Source: Lysobacter daejeonensis GH1-9
GTDB lineage: Bacteria > Pseudomonadota > Gammaproteobacteria > Xanthomonadales > Xanthomonadaceae
DNA: 64,000 bases
Assembly: GCF_000768355.1 (NCBI RefSeq)
Contig: NZ_AVPU01000006.1
Span: 107,605-171,604, forward strand
Direction of reading: 5' to 3'
Below are positions 36,781 to 46,445 of the stretch, piece by piece (the stretch's first letter is position 1; each line of letters begins with the position of its first letter). Position numbers and translations under genes: made by a program. The notes under the pieces are model-generated. The model made no database searches and was not told where the DNA came from. It was given only the letters and a program-made list of their open reading frames with translations.

Positions 36781-37023
36781 TTACTTGCCGTAGCGCTTGC
36801 GGAACTTGTCCACGCGGCCGCTGGTATCCACGATCTTGTGCTTGCCCGTGTAGAACGGGTGCGAGGCCGAGGAAATATCGACCTTGATCAGCGGGTACTC
36901 GTTACCGTCTTCCCACTTGATCGTCTCCTTGGAGCCGAGCGTCGAGCGGGTCAGAATCTGGTAATCGGTGGTGACGTCCTGGAAGACGACTTCGCGGTAA
37001 TCGGGATGAATGCCGGCCTTCAT
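36781..37023 (-). CDS. rpmE2: Ribosomal protein bL31, type B (zinc-independent)
   Basis: bL31 of 80 residues with [13 protein letters not shown] at the start and [30 protein letters not shown] at the end. The zinc-binding cysteines of type A are absent, so it is the C-minus form that replaces L31 in zinc starvation in many bacteria, or is the only copy. A good promoter (TTGCCC-17-TACAAT) stands upstream; no zinc-uptake-regulator palindrome is obvious. Confidence 0.96.
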   Translation of the reverse strand: MKAGIHPDYREVVFQDVTTDYQILTRSTLGSKETIKWEDGNEYPLIKVDISSASHPFYTGKHKIVDTSGRVDKFRKRYGK

Positions 37024-37057
37024 GGCTCACACCAGTAGCTAAACAGGAAAGAGCGGC

Positions 37058-37086
37058 ATTGTAGCCCGCGATGACGCCGTGGGCAA
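37058..37086 (-). promoter_or_regulatory. rpmE2 promoter
   Basis: On the minus strand TTGCCC (37081-37086) and TACAAT (37058-37063) are exactly 17 bp apart, 35 bp before the ATG. No Zur-like dyad is visible in or next to it. Confidence 0.75.
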
Positions 37087-37095
37087 CCCCTCAGA

Positions 37096-38031
37096 TCAGC
37101 CGGCCGCCAGGGCGGCCCGGATCAGGCCTTGGAAACGCTCCTGGTCGTAGCGCAGCAGCACGCGGGCATTGTCGGAGCGTCCGGTCTGGCGGTTCCAGTC
37201 GACCACCGTGGCGCCGCGGGTGTGGCGCCCTTCCAACTCCACCACCACCGGCCGCTCCACCTGCTCGACGGCGCCGTCGGGCTGCAGTGCGAAGGCCATG
37301 GCCAGGGCGTCGGCCGAATGCCAGTAGGCGCCGCGCCGGTCCGCGGACCATTCGCGGGTCTTGCGCGAGATGGCGTCGTAGAAGCGCGCGCGCGGCGAGT
37401 CCACGCGTAGCCAGCCCACCACGTCGTCGTGCAGCAGGCCGTGGGCGATGGTCGCCTCCCAGTCGGCCAGGTCGAGGTGCGGGAACGCGCTGAACACCAC
37501 GTGCGCGGCTTCGGGGTCGAAGGCGATGTTGAACTCGGCGGCGGGGGTGATGTTGCCGTGCGCAGTGACCGCGCCGCCCATCACCACCAGACGCGCCACA
37601 CGCTGCGGCAGCGTCGGGTCCAGGCGCAGCGCCAGGGCGAGGTTGGTCAGCGGCCCCAGCGCCACCAGCAGCAGCCGACCGGCGTGCTCGTGCGACAGGC
37701 GCAGGATGGCCAGCGCGGCGTGTTCGGCCTGCGCCTGCGCGGCGGCGGGCACGTAGCCCACGTCACCAAAGCCATCGGCGCCGTGCACATGCGCGGCATC
37801 CTCGGCCTCGTGCACCAGCGGCGAGGTGCAACCGGCGAACACCGGCACGTCGACGCCGGCGACTTCGCACAGCTTGAGCGCGTTGGCCACGGTGTGGCGC
37901 AGGCCGACGTTGCCCGCGGCAACGGTGAGGCCTACCACGCGGTGGCGCGGATCGTTGAAGGCCATCAGCAGGGCCAGCGCGTCGTCCACGCCGGGATCGG
38001 TATCGATGAGCAGCGGAATCGTGTCGGTCAT
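37096..38031 (-). CDS. Inosine-uridine preferring nucleoside hydrolase
   Basis: Nucleoside hydrolase of 311 residues, which cuts the N-glycosidic bond of ribonucleosides for purine/pyrimidine salvage. It begins LLIDTDPGVDDALAL, the calcium-binding Asp cluster of the IUNH family, and has HGADGFGD, and the C-terminal region with the essential His/Asp in WHSADALAMAF. ATG 38031 is chosen; an upstream ATG at 38064 overlaps recG. It follows recG by 29 bp and is probably the last gene of the gmk-rpoZ-spoT-ridA-recG run. Substrate preference is unknown. Confidence 0.93.
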   Translation of the reverse strand: MTDTIPLLIDTDPGVDDALALLMAFNDPRHRVVGLTVAAGNVGLRHTVANALKLCEVAGVDVPVFAGCTSPLVHEAEDAAHVHGADGFGDVGYVPAAAQAQAEHAALAILRLSHEHAGRLLLVALGPLTNLALALRLDPTLPQRVARLVVMGGAVTAHGNITPAAEFNIAFDPEAAHVVFSAFPHLDLADWEATIAHGLLHDDVVGWLRVDSPRARFYDAISRKTREWSADRRGAYWHSADALAMAFALQPDGAVEQVERPVVVELEGRHTRGATVVDWNRQTGRSDNARVLLRYDQERFQGLIRAALAAG

Positions 38032-38060
38032 GTGGGGATTATGCGCATATCCAGTTGGAA

Positions 38061-40193
38061 TCAAGCCGAGGCGTAGCGCGCGGCGCCGCCTACCCAGCGC
38101 GCGACGATGCGCTCGGCAATGTCGGGCGACTCGGCCAACAGCCGCTCGCCCAGTGCCTGCACGCGCGGCAGCAGGTCAGCATCGCGCGCGAGGTCGGCCA
38201 CGCGGAAGGCCGCCAGTCCAGTCTGGCGGGTGCCGAGGATTTCGCCGGGCCCTCGTAGTTCAAGATCCTTCTCGGCGATGACGAAGCCGTCGTTCGTCTC
38301 GCGCATGGTCTCCAGCCGTTGCCGGGCGAGCTGCGACAGCGGCGGCTGGTACAGCAGCACGCAGCTGGACGCGGCACTGCCGCGCCCTACCCGCCCGCGC
38401 AACTGGTGCAACTGCGCCAAGCCCAACCGCTCGGCGTTCTCGATGATCATCAGCGAGGCGTTGGGCACGTCCACGCCCACTTCGATGACGGTGGTGGCCA
38501 CCAGCAGGTCGATCTCGCCACGCTTGAACGCGAGCATGGTGGTCTGCTTGTCGGCAACCTTCATGCGTCCGTGCACCAGGCCGACGCGCAGCGCGGGAAG
38601 CTGGCGACCGAGCTCTTCGTACGTCGTCTGCGCGGCCTGCGCCACGACCTCGTCGCTGTCGTCGATCAACGTGCAGACCCAGTAGGCCTGGCGACCTTCG
38701 GCACAGGCCTTGCGGATGCGTTCGACCAGGTCAGGGCGTCGCTCCGCGCCGAGCGCGACGGTCTGCACCGGCGTGCGGCCGGGTGGCAGCTCGTCGATGG
38801 CCGACACGTCCAGGTCGGCATAGGCAGCCATCGCCAGCGTGCGCGGAATGGGCGTGGCGGTCATCACCAGCTGGTGTGGCACGACCTGGATGCGATCGCG
38901 TACGCCATCGGCCAGGACGCCTGCGCCCTTGTCGCGCAGCGCGAGGCGCTGGTGCACGCCGAAGCGGTGTTGTTCGTCGACGATGGCCAAGGCCAGGTCA
39001 CGGAACGCCACGCCTTCCTGCATGAGCGCATGCGTGCCCACCACCACCTGCGCCCCGCCGGACGCCACCGCCTCGAGCACCTTGGCGCGCGCGCGTCCGG
39101 TGACCTTGCCTGCCAACCAAGCCACGTTGACAGCCAATGGCTCCAGCCAGCCACGCAGGTTCGTGAGGTGCTGCTCGGCCAGCAGTTCGGTCGGTGCCAT
39201 CAGCGCGGCCTGTCGCCCCGCCGCGACGGCCATCATCGCGGCCATCGCGGCCACGACCGTCTTGCCGGAGCCGACATCGCCCTGCACCAGCCGCAACATC
39301 GGCGAGGGCCGCGCGAGGTCGGCACGGATCTGGGCGAACACGCGCTGCTGCGCCCCGGTCAGTGCAAACGGCAGTGACGCGCACAGGCGCTCGGCCAGCG
39401 CCATATCGCGCAGCACCACGGCCGCATGCGCCTGCTGCGCGATGCGCTGGCGGCGCAGGCTCAGGTGATGGGCCAGCAGTTCCTCCAGCGCCAAGCGTCG
39501 CTGCGCCGGATGTGTGCCGGCCAGCAGCGCCGCCACGTCGGCGTCGGGCGGCGGTCGGTGCACGGTGAGCAGGGCCTCGCGCAGCGTGGGCAATTGCAGC
39601 TCGGTGCGCAGGCGCTCGGGCAGCAGCTCCAGGGCAGCCGCCTCGGGCAGTCGATCCAGGGCCAGCCCGATCAGCCGGCGCAGGGTTGCCGGGCCGATGC
39701 CCTCGACCGCCGGGTACACGGGATCGAGTGAGTCACCCAGCGCATCGTCGGCGTCGCCCACTACGCGGTAGCTGGGATGGACGATCTCCAACCCGTGTTG
39801 CCCCGGCCGCGGGGTGCCGTAGCAGCGCACGCGGACGCCGGGTCGGAACTGCGCCACCTGCGCGGCGCGAAAATGGAAGAACCGCAGCACCAGGGTGCCC
39901 CGTGATTCATCGCCCAGCGCGACGCGGAGCATCGGCCGGTAGCGGAAGCCACGGTCCACCGCTTCCACCCGGCCTTCCACCTGCGCCGCCACGCCGGGCT
40001 GTAGCGCGGCGATCGTCGTGAGGCGGGTGCGGTCTTCGTACTGTCGCGGCAGTTGCAGCCACAGGTCCTGCAACAGGAGCAGGCCACGCGCCGCCAGCTT
40101 CTCCGCCACCTTGGGCCCACAGCCGGGCAATGCCGTCAGCGGCGTTTCACCGATGACGGCGAGTGCGGGCGCGGGTCGGGCAGCGCGGGGCAT
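38061..40193 (-). CDS. recG: ATP-dependent DNA helicase RecG
   Basis: RecG of 710 residues (E. coli 693), which processes stalled forks and Holliday junctions. It has the N-terminal wedge/OB region (VEGRVEAVDRG), Walker A GDVGSGKT, the Walker B variant IVDEQHRFG, TATPIPRTLAM, and motif VI QLRGRVGRG, with the C-terminal GPGEILGTRQTGL wedge contact. The ATG 40193 is 23 bp after ridA stop. Confidence 0.97.
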   Translation of the reverse strand: MPRAARPAPALAVIGETPLTALPGCGPKVAEKLAARGLLLLQDLWLQLPRQYEDRTRLTTIAALQPGVAAQVEGRVEAVDRGFRYRPMLRVALGDESRGTLVLRFFHFRAAQVAQFRPGVRVRCYGTPRPGQHGLEIVHPSYRVVGDADDALGDSLDPVYPAVEGIGPATLRRLIGLALDRLPEAAALELLPERLRTELQLPTLREALLTVHRPPPDADVAALLAGTHPAQRRLALEELLAHHLSLRRQRIAQQAHAAVVLRDMALAERLCASLPFALTGAQQRVFAQIRADLARPSPMLRLVQGDVGSGKTVVAAMAAMMAVAAGRQAALMAPTELLAEQHLTNLRGWLEPLAVNVAWLAGKVTGRARAKVLEAVASGGAQVVVGTHALMQEGVAFRDLALAIVDEQHRFGVHQRLALRDKGAGVLADGVRDRIQVVPHQLVMTATPIPRTLAMAAYADLDVSAIDELPPGRTPVQTVALGAERRPDLVERIRKACAEGRQAYWVCTLIDDSDEVVAQAAQTTYEELGRQLPALRVGLVHGRMKVADKQTTMLAFKRGEIDLLVATTVIEVGVDVPNASLMIIENAERLGLAQLHQLRGRVGRGSAASSCVLLYQPPLSQLARQRLETMRETNDGFVIAEKDLELRGPGEILGTRQTGLAAFRVADLARDADLLPRVQALGERLLAESPDIAERIVARWVGGAARYASA

Positions 40194-40216
40194 CCCTCAG
40201 GTGGCGCGTAGGCGTC

Positions 40217-40600
40217 TCAGTCCAGCACCATCACCGCATCGACCTCGAACAGCACGCCACGCGGCAGGCCGGACACTTCGATGGTGGAGCGCGCGGGGAA
40301 CGGTGCGTTGAAGTACTCGCCCATCACCGCGTTGACCGTGGCGAACTCACCCAGGTCGGTGAGGTACAGGCCGAGGCGCACGATCTTCTCCAGCGAACCG
40401 CCCGCGGCTTCGCAGACGGCGACGAGGTTGTCGAAGGCGCGGCGCGCCTGCGCGTCGATGCCGCCTTCGACCACCAGGCCGGTGGCCGGGTCGAGCGGGA
40501 TCTGGCCGGACAGGTACACGGTGTTGCCGGCGCGCACGGCCTGCGAATACGGGCCGATGGCGGCGGGGGCCTTGTCGGTGTGGATGATCTGGCGGGACAT
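40217..40600 (-). CDS. ridA: RidA family deaminase (2-iminobutanoate/2-iminopropanoate)
   Basis: Protein of 127 residues that hydrolyses reactive enamines/imines from PLP enzymes. Conserved elements are [22 protein letters not shown] and the catalytic Arg and Glu region [23 protein letters not shown] at 40600 is chosen over an upstream in-frame start at 40627. It occupies the place taken by trmH between spoT and recG in enterobacteria. Confidence 0.95.
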   Translation of the reverse strand: MSRQIIHTDKAPAAIGPYSQAVRAGNTVYLSGQIPLDPATGLVVEGGIDAQARRAFDNLVAVCEAAGGSLEKIVRLGLYLTDLGEFATVNAVMGEYFNAPFPARSTIEVSGLPRGVLFEVDAVMVLD

Positions 40601-40668
40601 GGGGGCTCCTGGGGACACAGCGTGCAATGCCCCAGTTTAGCGGACGGGCCGCCAAGGCGCGCCCCGAC

Positions 40669-42849
40669 TCAGAAGCGCTGGATGCCCAGCACCACGCCCA
40701 GCCGGCGCACGCGGCGCATCACGTCGGCCAGGTGGCGGCGGTCGCGCACTTCAACGCCGAACCGCATCACCGCCAGGTTGGAATCGCGCTCCAGGTACTC
40801 GACGCGGTCGATGTTGGAGTCGGCCTCGGCAATGGCTGCGGCCACCTGGGCCAGCGCACCGGGGCGGTTGTCCACTTCGATCTTGAGCGCGGCCCCGAAA
40901 TCGCCTTCCACCTTGCGGTCCCAGCCGATGGACACCCAGCGGTCCGGCGACTTGCGGTATTCCACCACGTTGGGGCAATCGAGCCGGTGCACGACGATGC
41001 CCTTGCCGGCGGTGTGGTAGCCCATGATCTCGTCGCCGGGCACCGGCAGGCAGCAGTTGGCGAAGCTGATCACCCCGCGCTCGCGGCCGGTGATGAGGAT
41101 CCGGTCTTCCGCTGACGGCGCGCGTACCTCGCGACGTTCGAGCTTATCTGGGGCCGTGCGCACCAGGGCCTGCGCGACCTGCGCGGGCATGCGATTGCCC
41201 AGTGCGATGTCGGCCAGCAAGGCCTCGAGGCGCGCGTAGCGCTGTTCGGCCAGGTAGGCATCCATGCGCACCGTCGGCACGCGCTCCAGCGACGTCTCCA
41301 ACACCTCCAGCGCGCGGTCGAGCATGCGGTGGCCGAGCTGCACGGCGTCCTCATGCTCCAGTTGCTTCAGCTGTTGGCGGATCGAGGTGCGCGCCTTGCC
41401 CGACACAACAAACTCCAGCCATTGCGGCTTGGGCGCGGACGACTTGGCGGTGATGATCTCCACGCGCTGGCCGCTGGCCAGCTTGCTGCGCAGTGGCACC
41501 AGCTTGCCATCCACGCGCGCGGCGACCGCGCGGTTGCCCACGTCAGTGTGCACCGCGTAGGCGAAATCCAGCGCGGTGGAATTTCGCGGCAGCGCCAGGA
41601 TGTCGCCCTTGGGCGTGAACAGGTACACCTCGTCGGGGAAGAGGTCGACCTTGACGTTCTCCAGGAACTCCAGCGACGAGCCAGTTGCGTGCTGGGCCTC
41701 CACCAGGCCGGTGATCCAGCTCTGCGCGCGGTTCTGCGCGCTGGCCGATCCTTCGCTGCCGTGCTTGTAGGACCAGTGCGCGGCGATGCCGCGCTCGGCG
41801 ATCAGGTCCATTTCCTCGGTGCGGATCTGCACCTCGATGGGCGAGCCATACGGGCCAAACAGCACGGTGTGCAGCGACTGGTAACCGTTGGCCTTGGGGA
41901 TGGCGATGAAGTCGCGGAAGCGCGCATCCAGCGGTTTGTAGGCGGCATGCACCACGCCCAGCGCGTGGTAACAGTCGGCCACGCCGCGCAGCACGATGCG
42001 GAAGCCGAACACGTCCATCACCTGGGCGAAGTTCTTGTGCTCGGCGCGCATCTTGCTGTAGATGCTCCACGGCGACTTCACCCGGCTGACCAGGCGGTTG
42101 ATGAGTTTTTCCTTGGCCAGTCGCTGGGCCAGGGTGGCCTCGATCTGCACCAGGGCCTCGCGGCGAACCACTGGCTGGGTGCGGATCCGCTTCTCGATTA
42201 CCGCGTGCCGCCACGGATGCAGGGCGCGGAAGCCCAGGTCCTGGAGTTCGGCCTTGATCAGGTTCATGCCCAGTCGCTGGGCGATGGGTGCGTAGATCTC
42301 CAGGGTTTCACGGGCGATGCGTTCGCGCGCCTCGCTGCTCTGTGCGCCCAGGGTGCGCATGTTGTGCAGGCGATCGGCCAGCTTGATGAGGATCACGCGC
42401 AGGTCGCGCGCCATCGCCAACAGCATCTTGCGGAAGCTTTCGGCGGCCGCTTCCTGTCGGTCGCGGAATTGCAGCTTGTCCAGCTTGGTGACGCCATCCA
42501 CCAGTTCGGCCACGGTGTCGCCGAACTCGGCGACCAGGCCGTCGTAGGTCAGCGGCGTGTCCTCGATGGTGTCGTGCAGGATCGCCGCGACCAGGGTTTC
42601 CACGTCCAGCCCCTGCTCCGCCAGCACCTGCGCCACGGCCACCGGATGGGTGATGTAGGGCTCGCCGGACTTGCGCGTCTGGCCCGCATGCGCGGCCGCG
42701 CCCACCACCCACGCGCGCCGCAGCAGGCCCAACTGGTCCGGCGGCAGATAGGCCGCCACCCGCTCGAGATCGCGCACGTAGTCCGGCACGCCGGCGTCAT
42801 GGGACGCAGGCGTCGGGGCCGGACGGATGGCGGTCTCGCGAGGGTTCAT
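40669..42849 (-). CDS. spoT: Bifunctional (p)ppGpp synthetase/hydrolase SpoT
   Basis: RelA/SpoT-homolog of 726 residues (E. coli SpoT 702). Hydrolase domain: HPVAVAQVL and HDTIEDT with the HD pair. Synthetase domain: YSKMRAEHKNF, DVFGFRIVL, FIAIPKANGYQSLHT. TGS domain: FTPKGDILALPRNSTALDFAYAV; then helical/zinc-finger region and a C-terminal ACT domain (DNRPGALAQVAAAIAEAD). Key hydrolase residues appear intact, so it is the bifunctional SpoT. It is downstream of rpoZ, as in other gammaproteobacteria. Confidence 0.97.
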   Translation of the reverse strand: MNPRETAIRPAPTPASHDAGVPDYVRDLERVAAYLPPDQLGLLRRAWVVGAAAHAGQTRKSGEPYITHPVAVAQVLAEQGLDVETLVAAILHDTIEDTPLTYDGLVAEFGDTVAELVDGVTKLDKLQFRDRQEAAAESFRKMLLAMARDLRVILIKLADRLHNMRTLGAQSSEARERIARETLEIYAPIAQRLGMNLIKAELQDLGFRALHPWRHAVIEKRIRTQPVVRREALVQIEATLAQRLAKEKLINRLVSRVKSPWSIYSKMRAEHKNFAQVMDVFGFRIVLRGVADCYHALGVVHAAYKPLDARFRDFIAIPKANGYQSLHTVLFGPYGSPIEVQIRTEEMDLIAERGIAAHWSYKHGSEGSASAQNRAQSWITGLVEAQHATGSSLEFLENVKVDLFPDEVYLFTPKGDILALPRNSTALDFAYAVHTDVGNRAVAARVDGKLVPLRSKLASGQRVEIITAKSSAPKPQWLEFVVSGKARTSIRQQLKQLEHEDAVQLGHRMLDRALEVLETSLERVPTVRMDAYLAEQRYARLEALLADIALGNRMPAQVAQALVRTAPDKLERREVRAPSAEDRILITGRERGVISFANCCLPVPGDEIMGYHTAGKGIVVHRLDCPNVVEYRKSPDRWVSIGWDRKVEGDFGAALKIEVDNRPGALAQVAAAIAEADSNIDRVEYLERDSNLAVMRFGVEVRDRRHLADVMRRVRRLGVVLGIQRF

Positions 42850-42909
42850 GCAGGCAATCTACGCGGCGCAACGCAAGGCGGCAACGCGTACCTGAACGAC
42901 GGAAACGAC

Positions 42910-42933
42910 GCGGCCCCGCACAGGCGGGGCCGC
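42910..42933 (-). other. Hairpin between rpoZ and spoT
   Basis: GCGGCCCCGC-ACAG-GCGGGGCCGC, a perfect 10-bp stem 39 bp after the rpoZ stop. On the minus strand the following bases GTCGTTTCC do not form a proper T tract, so it may attenuate rather than end transcription from rpoZ into spoT. Confidence 0.5.
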
Positions 42934-42971
42934 AGGTACTGGCACGCGCACGGAGCGCGCGCGAAGGGGAC

Positions 42972-43271
42972 TCAGTCGTCGCCCTTGGACATGTCGTCGT
43001 CGGCCACGACTTCAGCCGCGGCCCATTCCAGCGCCTCGCGTTCCTTGCGCTCGCGCTCGGCCTTCTCGACGGCGTCGATGTACTCGGGATCGATCCGGCG
43101 CGCGGCGATCTCACGCAGGGCAAGCACGGTCGGCTTGTCGTTGGACTCGCTGTTGTCCAGCTGCGGCTCGACGCCGTTGGCCAGCTGGCGGGCGCGCTTG
43201 GCGGCCATCATGACGAGTTCGAAGCGGTTGTTGACCACTTCCAGGCAATCTTCAACGGTGATGCGGGCCAT
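42972..43271 (-). CDS. rpoZ: RNA polymerase omega subunit
   Basis: Omega subunit of 99 residues starting [29 protein letters not shown], the signature of the family, with an acidic tail. It stabilises RNA polymerase and contributes to ppGpp binding. The ATG at 43271 is taken over an upstream ATG at 43304, which would only add disordered residues. Its own promoter is visible. Confidence 0.97.
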   Translation of the reverse strand: MARITVEDCLEVVNNRFELVMMAAKRARQLANGVEPQLDNSESNDKPTVLALREIAARRIDPEYIDAVEKAERERKEREALEWAAAEVVADDDMSKGDD

Positions 43272-43321
43272 GGGGCTCCTGGCGGCCGAGGGCCGTCCAT
43301 ACAAACGCGGTGGGACCGAGG

Positions 43322-43351
43322 ATTATACGGGGCACCGAGTCGCCAGCACAA
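43322..43351 (-). promoter_or_regulatory. rpoZ promoter
   Basis: On the minus strand a perfect TATAAT (43322-43327) lies 51 bp before the ATG; TTGTGC (43346-43351) is the -35 candidate at 18 bp. Confidence 0.7.
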
Positions 43352-43465
43352 CCCGTTGTTTCAGAAGCGCTTTTCCTCCAGTCATGCCCCACTCCCGGCG
43401 GAAGCGGGCAATTTACGGGCTGAGCAACCCTCACTGCGGGCAGCCCCGCCGCGCCCGCAGTGGCC

Positions 43466-44086
43466 TCAGTCCGCCAACAGCGTGGTGATCAGCCGCCCAT
43501 GGCGTGCCACCTGCTGCTCGCGGCGCAGCCGGCTGGCAACGAACACAGCACACATCTCGTCCACCGCGGTGGCGAAGTGCTCATTGACGATCACATAGTC
43601 GAACTCGCCGTAGTGCGACATCTCCTCGCGGGCGGCGGCCAACCGCTGCTGGATCACCTCTTCCGAGTCCTGGCCGCGGGCGCGCATGCGCTGGTCCAGC
43701 GCCTCGCGCGACGGCGGCAGGATGAACACGCTGACCGCGCCCGGAACCTTGTCCCGCACCTGGCGCGCGCCCTGCCAGTCGATCTCCAGCAGCACGTCCT
43801 TGCCGGCATTGAGTTGCGGCTCCACGGACTGGCGGGCGGTGCCCTTCCAGTCGCCATGCACCAACGCATGCTCGAAGAAGTCGCCGGCGGCGACCATGCC
43901 CTCGAATTCCTCGGCGCTGACGAAGTGGTAATGCTCGGCATGGCGCTCGCCCGGGCGCGGCTTGCGCGAGGTGAACGAGATCGACAGGGCGATATTGGGG
44001 TCGCGTGCGAGCACCGCATTGACGATGCTCGACTTGCCGGCGCCCGAGGGCGCCGCGACGATGAACAGGGTTCCGCGCATGGTCAT
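43466..44086 (-). CDS. gmk: Guanylate kinase
   Basis: GMP kinase of 206 residues converting GMP to GDP. It has the P-loop APSGAGKS, the GMP-binding TSRKPRPGE and FEHALVHGDWKGT, and the DWQGARQV region. ATG 44086 overlaps the yicC stop (ATGA) and gives the usual length; ATG 44080 is an alternative. Confidence 0.97.
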   Translation of the reverse strand: MTMRGTLFIVAAPSGAGKSSIVNAVLARDPNIALSISFTSRKPRPGERHAEHYHFVSAEEFEGMVAAGDFFEHALVHGDWKGTARQSVEPQLNAGKDVLLEIDWQGARQVRDKVPGAVSVFILPPSREALDQRMRARGQDSEEVIQQRLAAAREEMSHYGEFDYVIVNEHFATAVDEMCAVFVASRLRREQQVARHGRLITTLLAD

Positions 44087-44943
44087 TCGATGTTCTGGAT
44101 CTGTTCGCGGACCTGGTCAATCAGGACCTTGAGTTCGATAGCCGCAGTCGACGTACGGGCATCCACCGACTTGGAGCCCAACGTGTTCGCCTCGCGGTTG
44201 AATTCCTGCAGCAGGAAGTCAAGCCGGCGGCCGACTGCCTCCTTCAGCTTGAGTACGCGGCGAGCCTCGCCGACGTGGGCATTGAGGCGATCAAGCTCCT
44301 CTTCCACATCTAGTTTCTGCAGCCACATCACCAGCTCCTGCTCCAACCGGCCAGGGTCGGCGGGCTGGACCAGCTCGGAGAGGCGCGCCTGCAGCTTTGC
44401 GCGCTGGCCGGCGCGGATCACCGGCATCAGTTCGCGCACTTCACCGGTAATTGCAGCGATACCGTCCACGCGTTCGATGATCACGGCGGCCAGCTTGGCG
44501 CCCTCACGTTCGCGCGCGGCGACGAACTCGTCCAGTACCGCCTCCAGCAGCGCCAGCGCCTCGGCCTGCAGCACCGCCGGGTCGGCAGCCTTGGCCTGCA
44601 GCACGCCGGGGAACTGCAGCAGGTCGGTGAAGTCGGTGCGCAGCGCGGGGAACCGCGAGGACATCTTCAGCGCCAGCTCGGACAGCTCGCCGATGCGCTC
44701 TGCATTCACCTGCAACGCACCCTCGCCCTCCGGCGTGCGCAGGCGCACGGTCAGGTCCAGCTTGCCGCGCGCGATGCGGGCGGCGACGCGTTCGCGCAGG
44801 GCGGGCTCCATCGTGCGCAGCTCGTCGTGCAGGCGCACGCCGATCTCGAGGAAGCGGTGGTTGACCGAACGCAACTCGCACGAAAGCGTGCCCCATTCGG
44901 TGTCGCGTTCGCCGCTGGCGAAGGCAGTCATGCTGCGGATCAT
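44083..44943 (-). CDS. yicC: YicC-family protein (stress-linked endoribonuclease)
   Basis: Protein of 286 residues of the YicC family, beginning [13 protein letters not shown], with the family signature [44 protein letters not shown] near the C-terminus. YicC has been linked to RNA cleavage and small-RNA decay in E. coli. An upstream in-frame ATG at 45003 is rejected. Its stop overlaps gmk. It is divergent from rph. Confidence 0.94.
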   Translation of the reverse strand: MIRSMTAFASGERDTEWGTLSCELRSVNHRFLEIGVRLHDELRTMEPALRERVAARIARGKLDLTVRLRTPEGEGALQVNAERIGELSELALKMSSRFPALRTDFTDLLQFPGVLQAKAADPAVLQAEALALLEAVLDEFVAAREREGAKLAAVIIERVDGIAAITGEVRELMPVIRAGQRAKLQARLSELVQPADPGRLEQELVMWLQKLDVEEELDRLNAHVGEARRVLKLKEAVGRRLDFLLQEFNREANTLGSKSVDARTSTAAIELKVLIDQVREQIQNIE

Positions 44944-44964
44944 GCGGTTGTCCTGTCCGGAACC

Positions 44965-45000
44965 GGGCCGGCGAGGGGCGAATGGTAAACTCGCCGGCCC
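44965..45000 (+). promoter_or_regulatory. rph promoter within an 11-bp inverted repeat
   Basis: GGGCCGGCGAG (44965-44975) and CTCGCCGGCCC (44990-45000) are perfect inverted repeats with a 14-bp spacer that contains an extended -10 for rph (TG-G-TAAACT, TAAACT at 44986-44991). A regulator bound to this dyad would cover the promoter; a stem forming in the 5' end of the mRNA is less likely because the start point is within the right arm. Confidence 0.6.
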
Positions 45001-45020
45001 CAATCCCGGTAATCGCGCCG

Positions 45021-45764
45021 ATGACCAGCTCCCTGCCGCAAGGCGTCACCCGGCCCAGCGGCCGCGCCCCCGACCAGCTGCGCGAGGTGCGCATCGAGCG
45101 CGGCTACACGCGCCACGCCGAGGGTTCGGTGCTGGTCAGCTTCGGCGACACCCGCGTGCTGTGCACGGCCAGCGTTGACAACAAGGTGCCGGCGTTCCTG
45201 CGCGGCAAGGGCGAAGGCTGGGTCACCGCCGAGTACGGCATGTTGCCGCGTGCCACCAATACCCGCAGCGATCGCGAAGCCGCGCGCGGCAAGCAGGGCG
45301 GGCGCACGTTGGAAATCCAGCGCCTGATCGGCCGCTCCCTGCGCGCCTGCGTGGACCGCAAGCTGCTGGGCGAGCGCACCATCACCCTGGACTGCGACGT
45401 GCTGCAGGCCGACGGCGGCACCCGCACCGCGGCGATCACCGGCGCCTACGTGGCGTTGGTCGATGCGGTGCGCTGGCTGCAGTCGCGGAAGGAGATCACC
45501 CGCGACCCCATCTTCGGCGCGGTGGCGGCGGTGTCGGTTGGCGTCTACCGGGGCGTGCCCGTGCTGGATTTGGATTACGCCGAGGACAGCGACTGCGACA
45601 CCGACATGAACGTGGTGATGAACGACGGTGGCGGCTTCATCGAGGTGCAGGGCACCGCCGAGGGCCATGCGTTCCGCCGCGAGGAGCTCCAGGCGATGAC
45701 GGCGCTGGCCGAGACCGGCATTGCCCGCCTGGTGGACATGCAGCGCGCGGCGCTGGCGGGCTGA
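45021..45764 (+). CDS. rph: Ribonuclease PH
   Basis: RNase PH of 247 residues (E. coli about 238), a phosphate-dependent 3'-5' exonuclease trimming tRNA 3' ends. Key elements are [40 protein letters not shown] and [21 protein letters not shown] 45021 is chosen to give MTSSLPQG; an upstream ATG at 44982 lies inside the promoter. It is divergent from yicC and followed by rdgB 23 bp later. Confidence 0.96.
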   Translation: MTSSLPQGVTRPSGRAPDQLREVRIERGYTRHAEGSVLVSFGDTRVLCTASVDNKVPAFLRGKGEGWVTAEYGMLPRATNTRSDREAARGKQGGRTLEIQRLIGRSLRACVDRKLLGERTITLDCDVLQADGGTRTAAITGAYVALVDAVRWLQSRKEITRDPIFGAVAAVSVGVYRGVPVLDLDYAEDSDCDTDMNVVMNDGGGFIEVQGTAEGHAFRREELQAMTALAETGIARLVDMQRAALAG

Positions 45765-45786
45765 GTCCACCGCGCTGGAGCCTCGA

Positions 45787-46404
45787 ATGAAATGGGTCCT
45801 CGCCTCCAGCAACCCGGGCAAGCTTGCCGAGCTCAACGCGCTCCTCGGCGACGAGGGCTTCACGCTCGTCACGCAGGGGAGCCTGGGCGTTGATGACGTA
45901 CCCGAAACCGGACTCACCTTCATCGAGAATGCGCTGATCAAGGCTCGGCACGCGGCGCAGGCCACCGGCCTGCCGGCATTGGCCGACGACTCCGGGCTGT
46001 GCGTGGACGCACTGAACGGCGCCCCCGGGCTGTACTCCGCCCGCTACGCGGGGCCGGGGGCCGGCGCCCAGGCCAACATCGACAAGCTGCTGGGCGCGCT
46101 CGAAGGCGTTCCGGACGAGGCACGCACCGCCCACTTCCATGCGGTGCTGGTGCTGCTGCGCGCGGCCGACGACCCGCAGCCGCTGGTGGTCGAGGGCCGC
46201 TGGCACGGCCGCGTACTGCACGCCCGTCGTGGAGACGGCGGTTTTGGCTACGACCCGGTGTTCCTCGATCCGGCGTCCGGGCTCTCCGCGGCCGAACTCG
46301 ACGCGGCCACCAAGAACCGCGTGAGCCACCGCGGCCAGGCCCTGGCGGAGCTCAAGGCCCGGCTGCGGACGCTGTCGCTGAACGACCCGCTGCGCCCGCG
46401 CTGA
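45787..46404 (+). CDS. rdgB: Non-canonical purine NTP pyrophosphatase (RdgB/Ham1)
   Basis: Protein of 205 residues removing ITP/dITP/XTP from the nucleotide pool. It has SSNPGKLAELNALL at the N-terminus, ADDSGLCVDAL with ENALIKARHA, and FGYDPVFLDP. Start ATG 45787 is close behind rph. Operon rph-rdgB-hemW. Confidence 0.96.
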   Translation: MKWVLASSNPGKLAELNALLGDEGFTLVTQGSLGVDDVPETGLTFIENALIKARHAAQATGLPALADDSGLCVDALNGAPGLYSARYAGPGAGAQANIDKLLGALEGVPDEARTAHFHAVLVLLRAADDPQPLVVEGRWHGRVLHARRGDGGFGYDPVFLDPASGLSAAELDAATKNRVSHRGQALAELKARLRTLSLNDPLRPR

Positions 46405-46445
46405 AACGGCCGGCAACCACCCTGCCGGGGTGGGACAATAAGCAG

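Noticed and set aside
42910..42933. True terminator between rpoZ and spoT
   Set aside because: The hairpin is strong but no T tract follows; called only as a hairpin.
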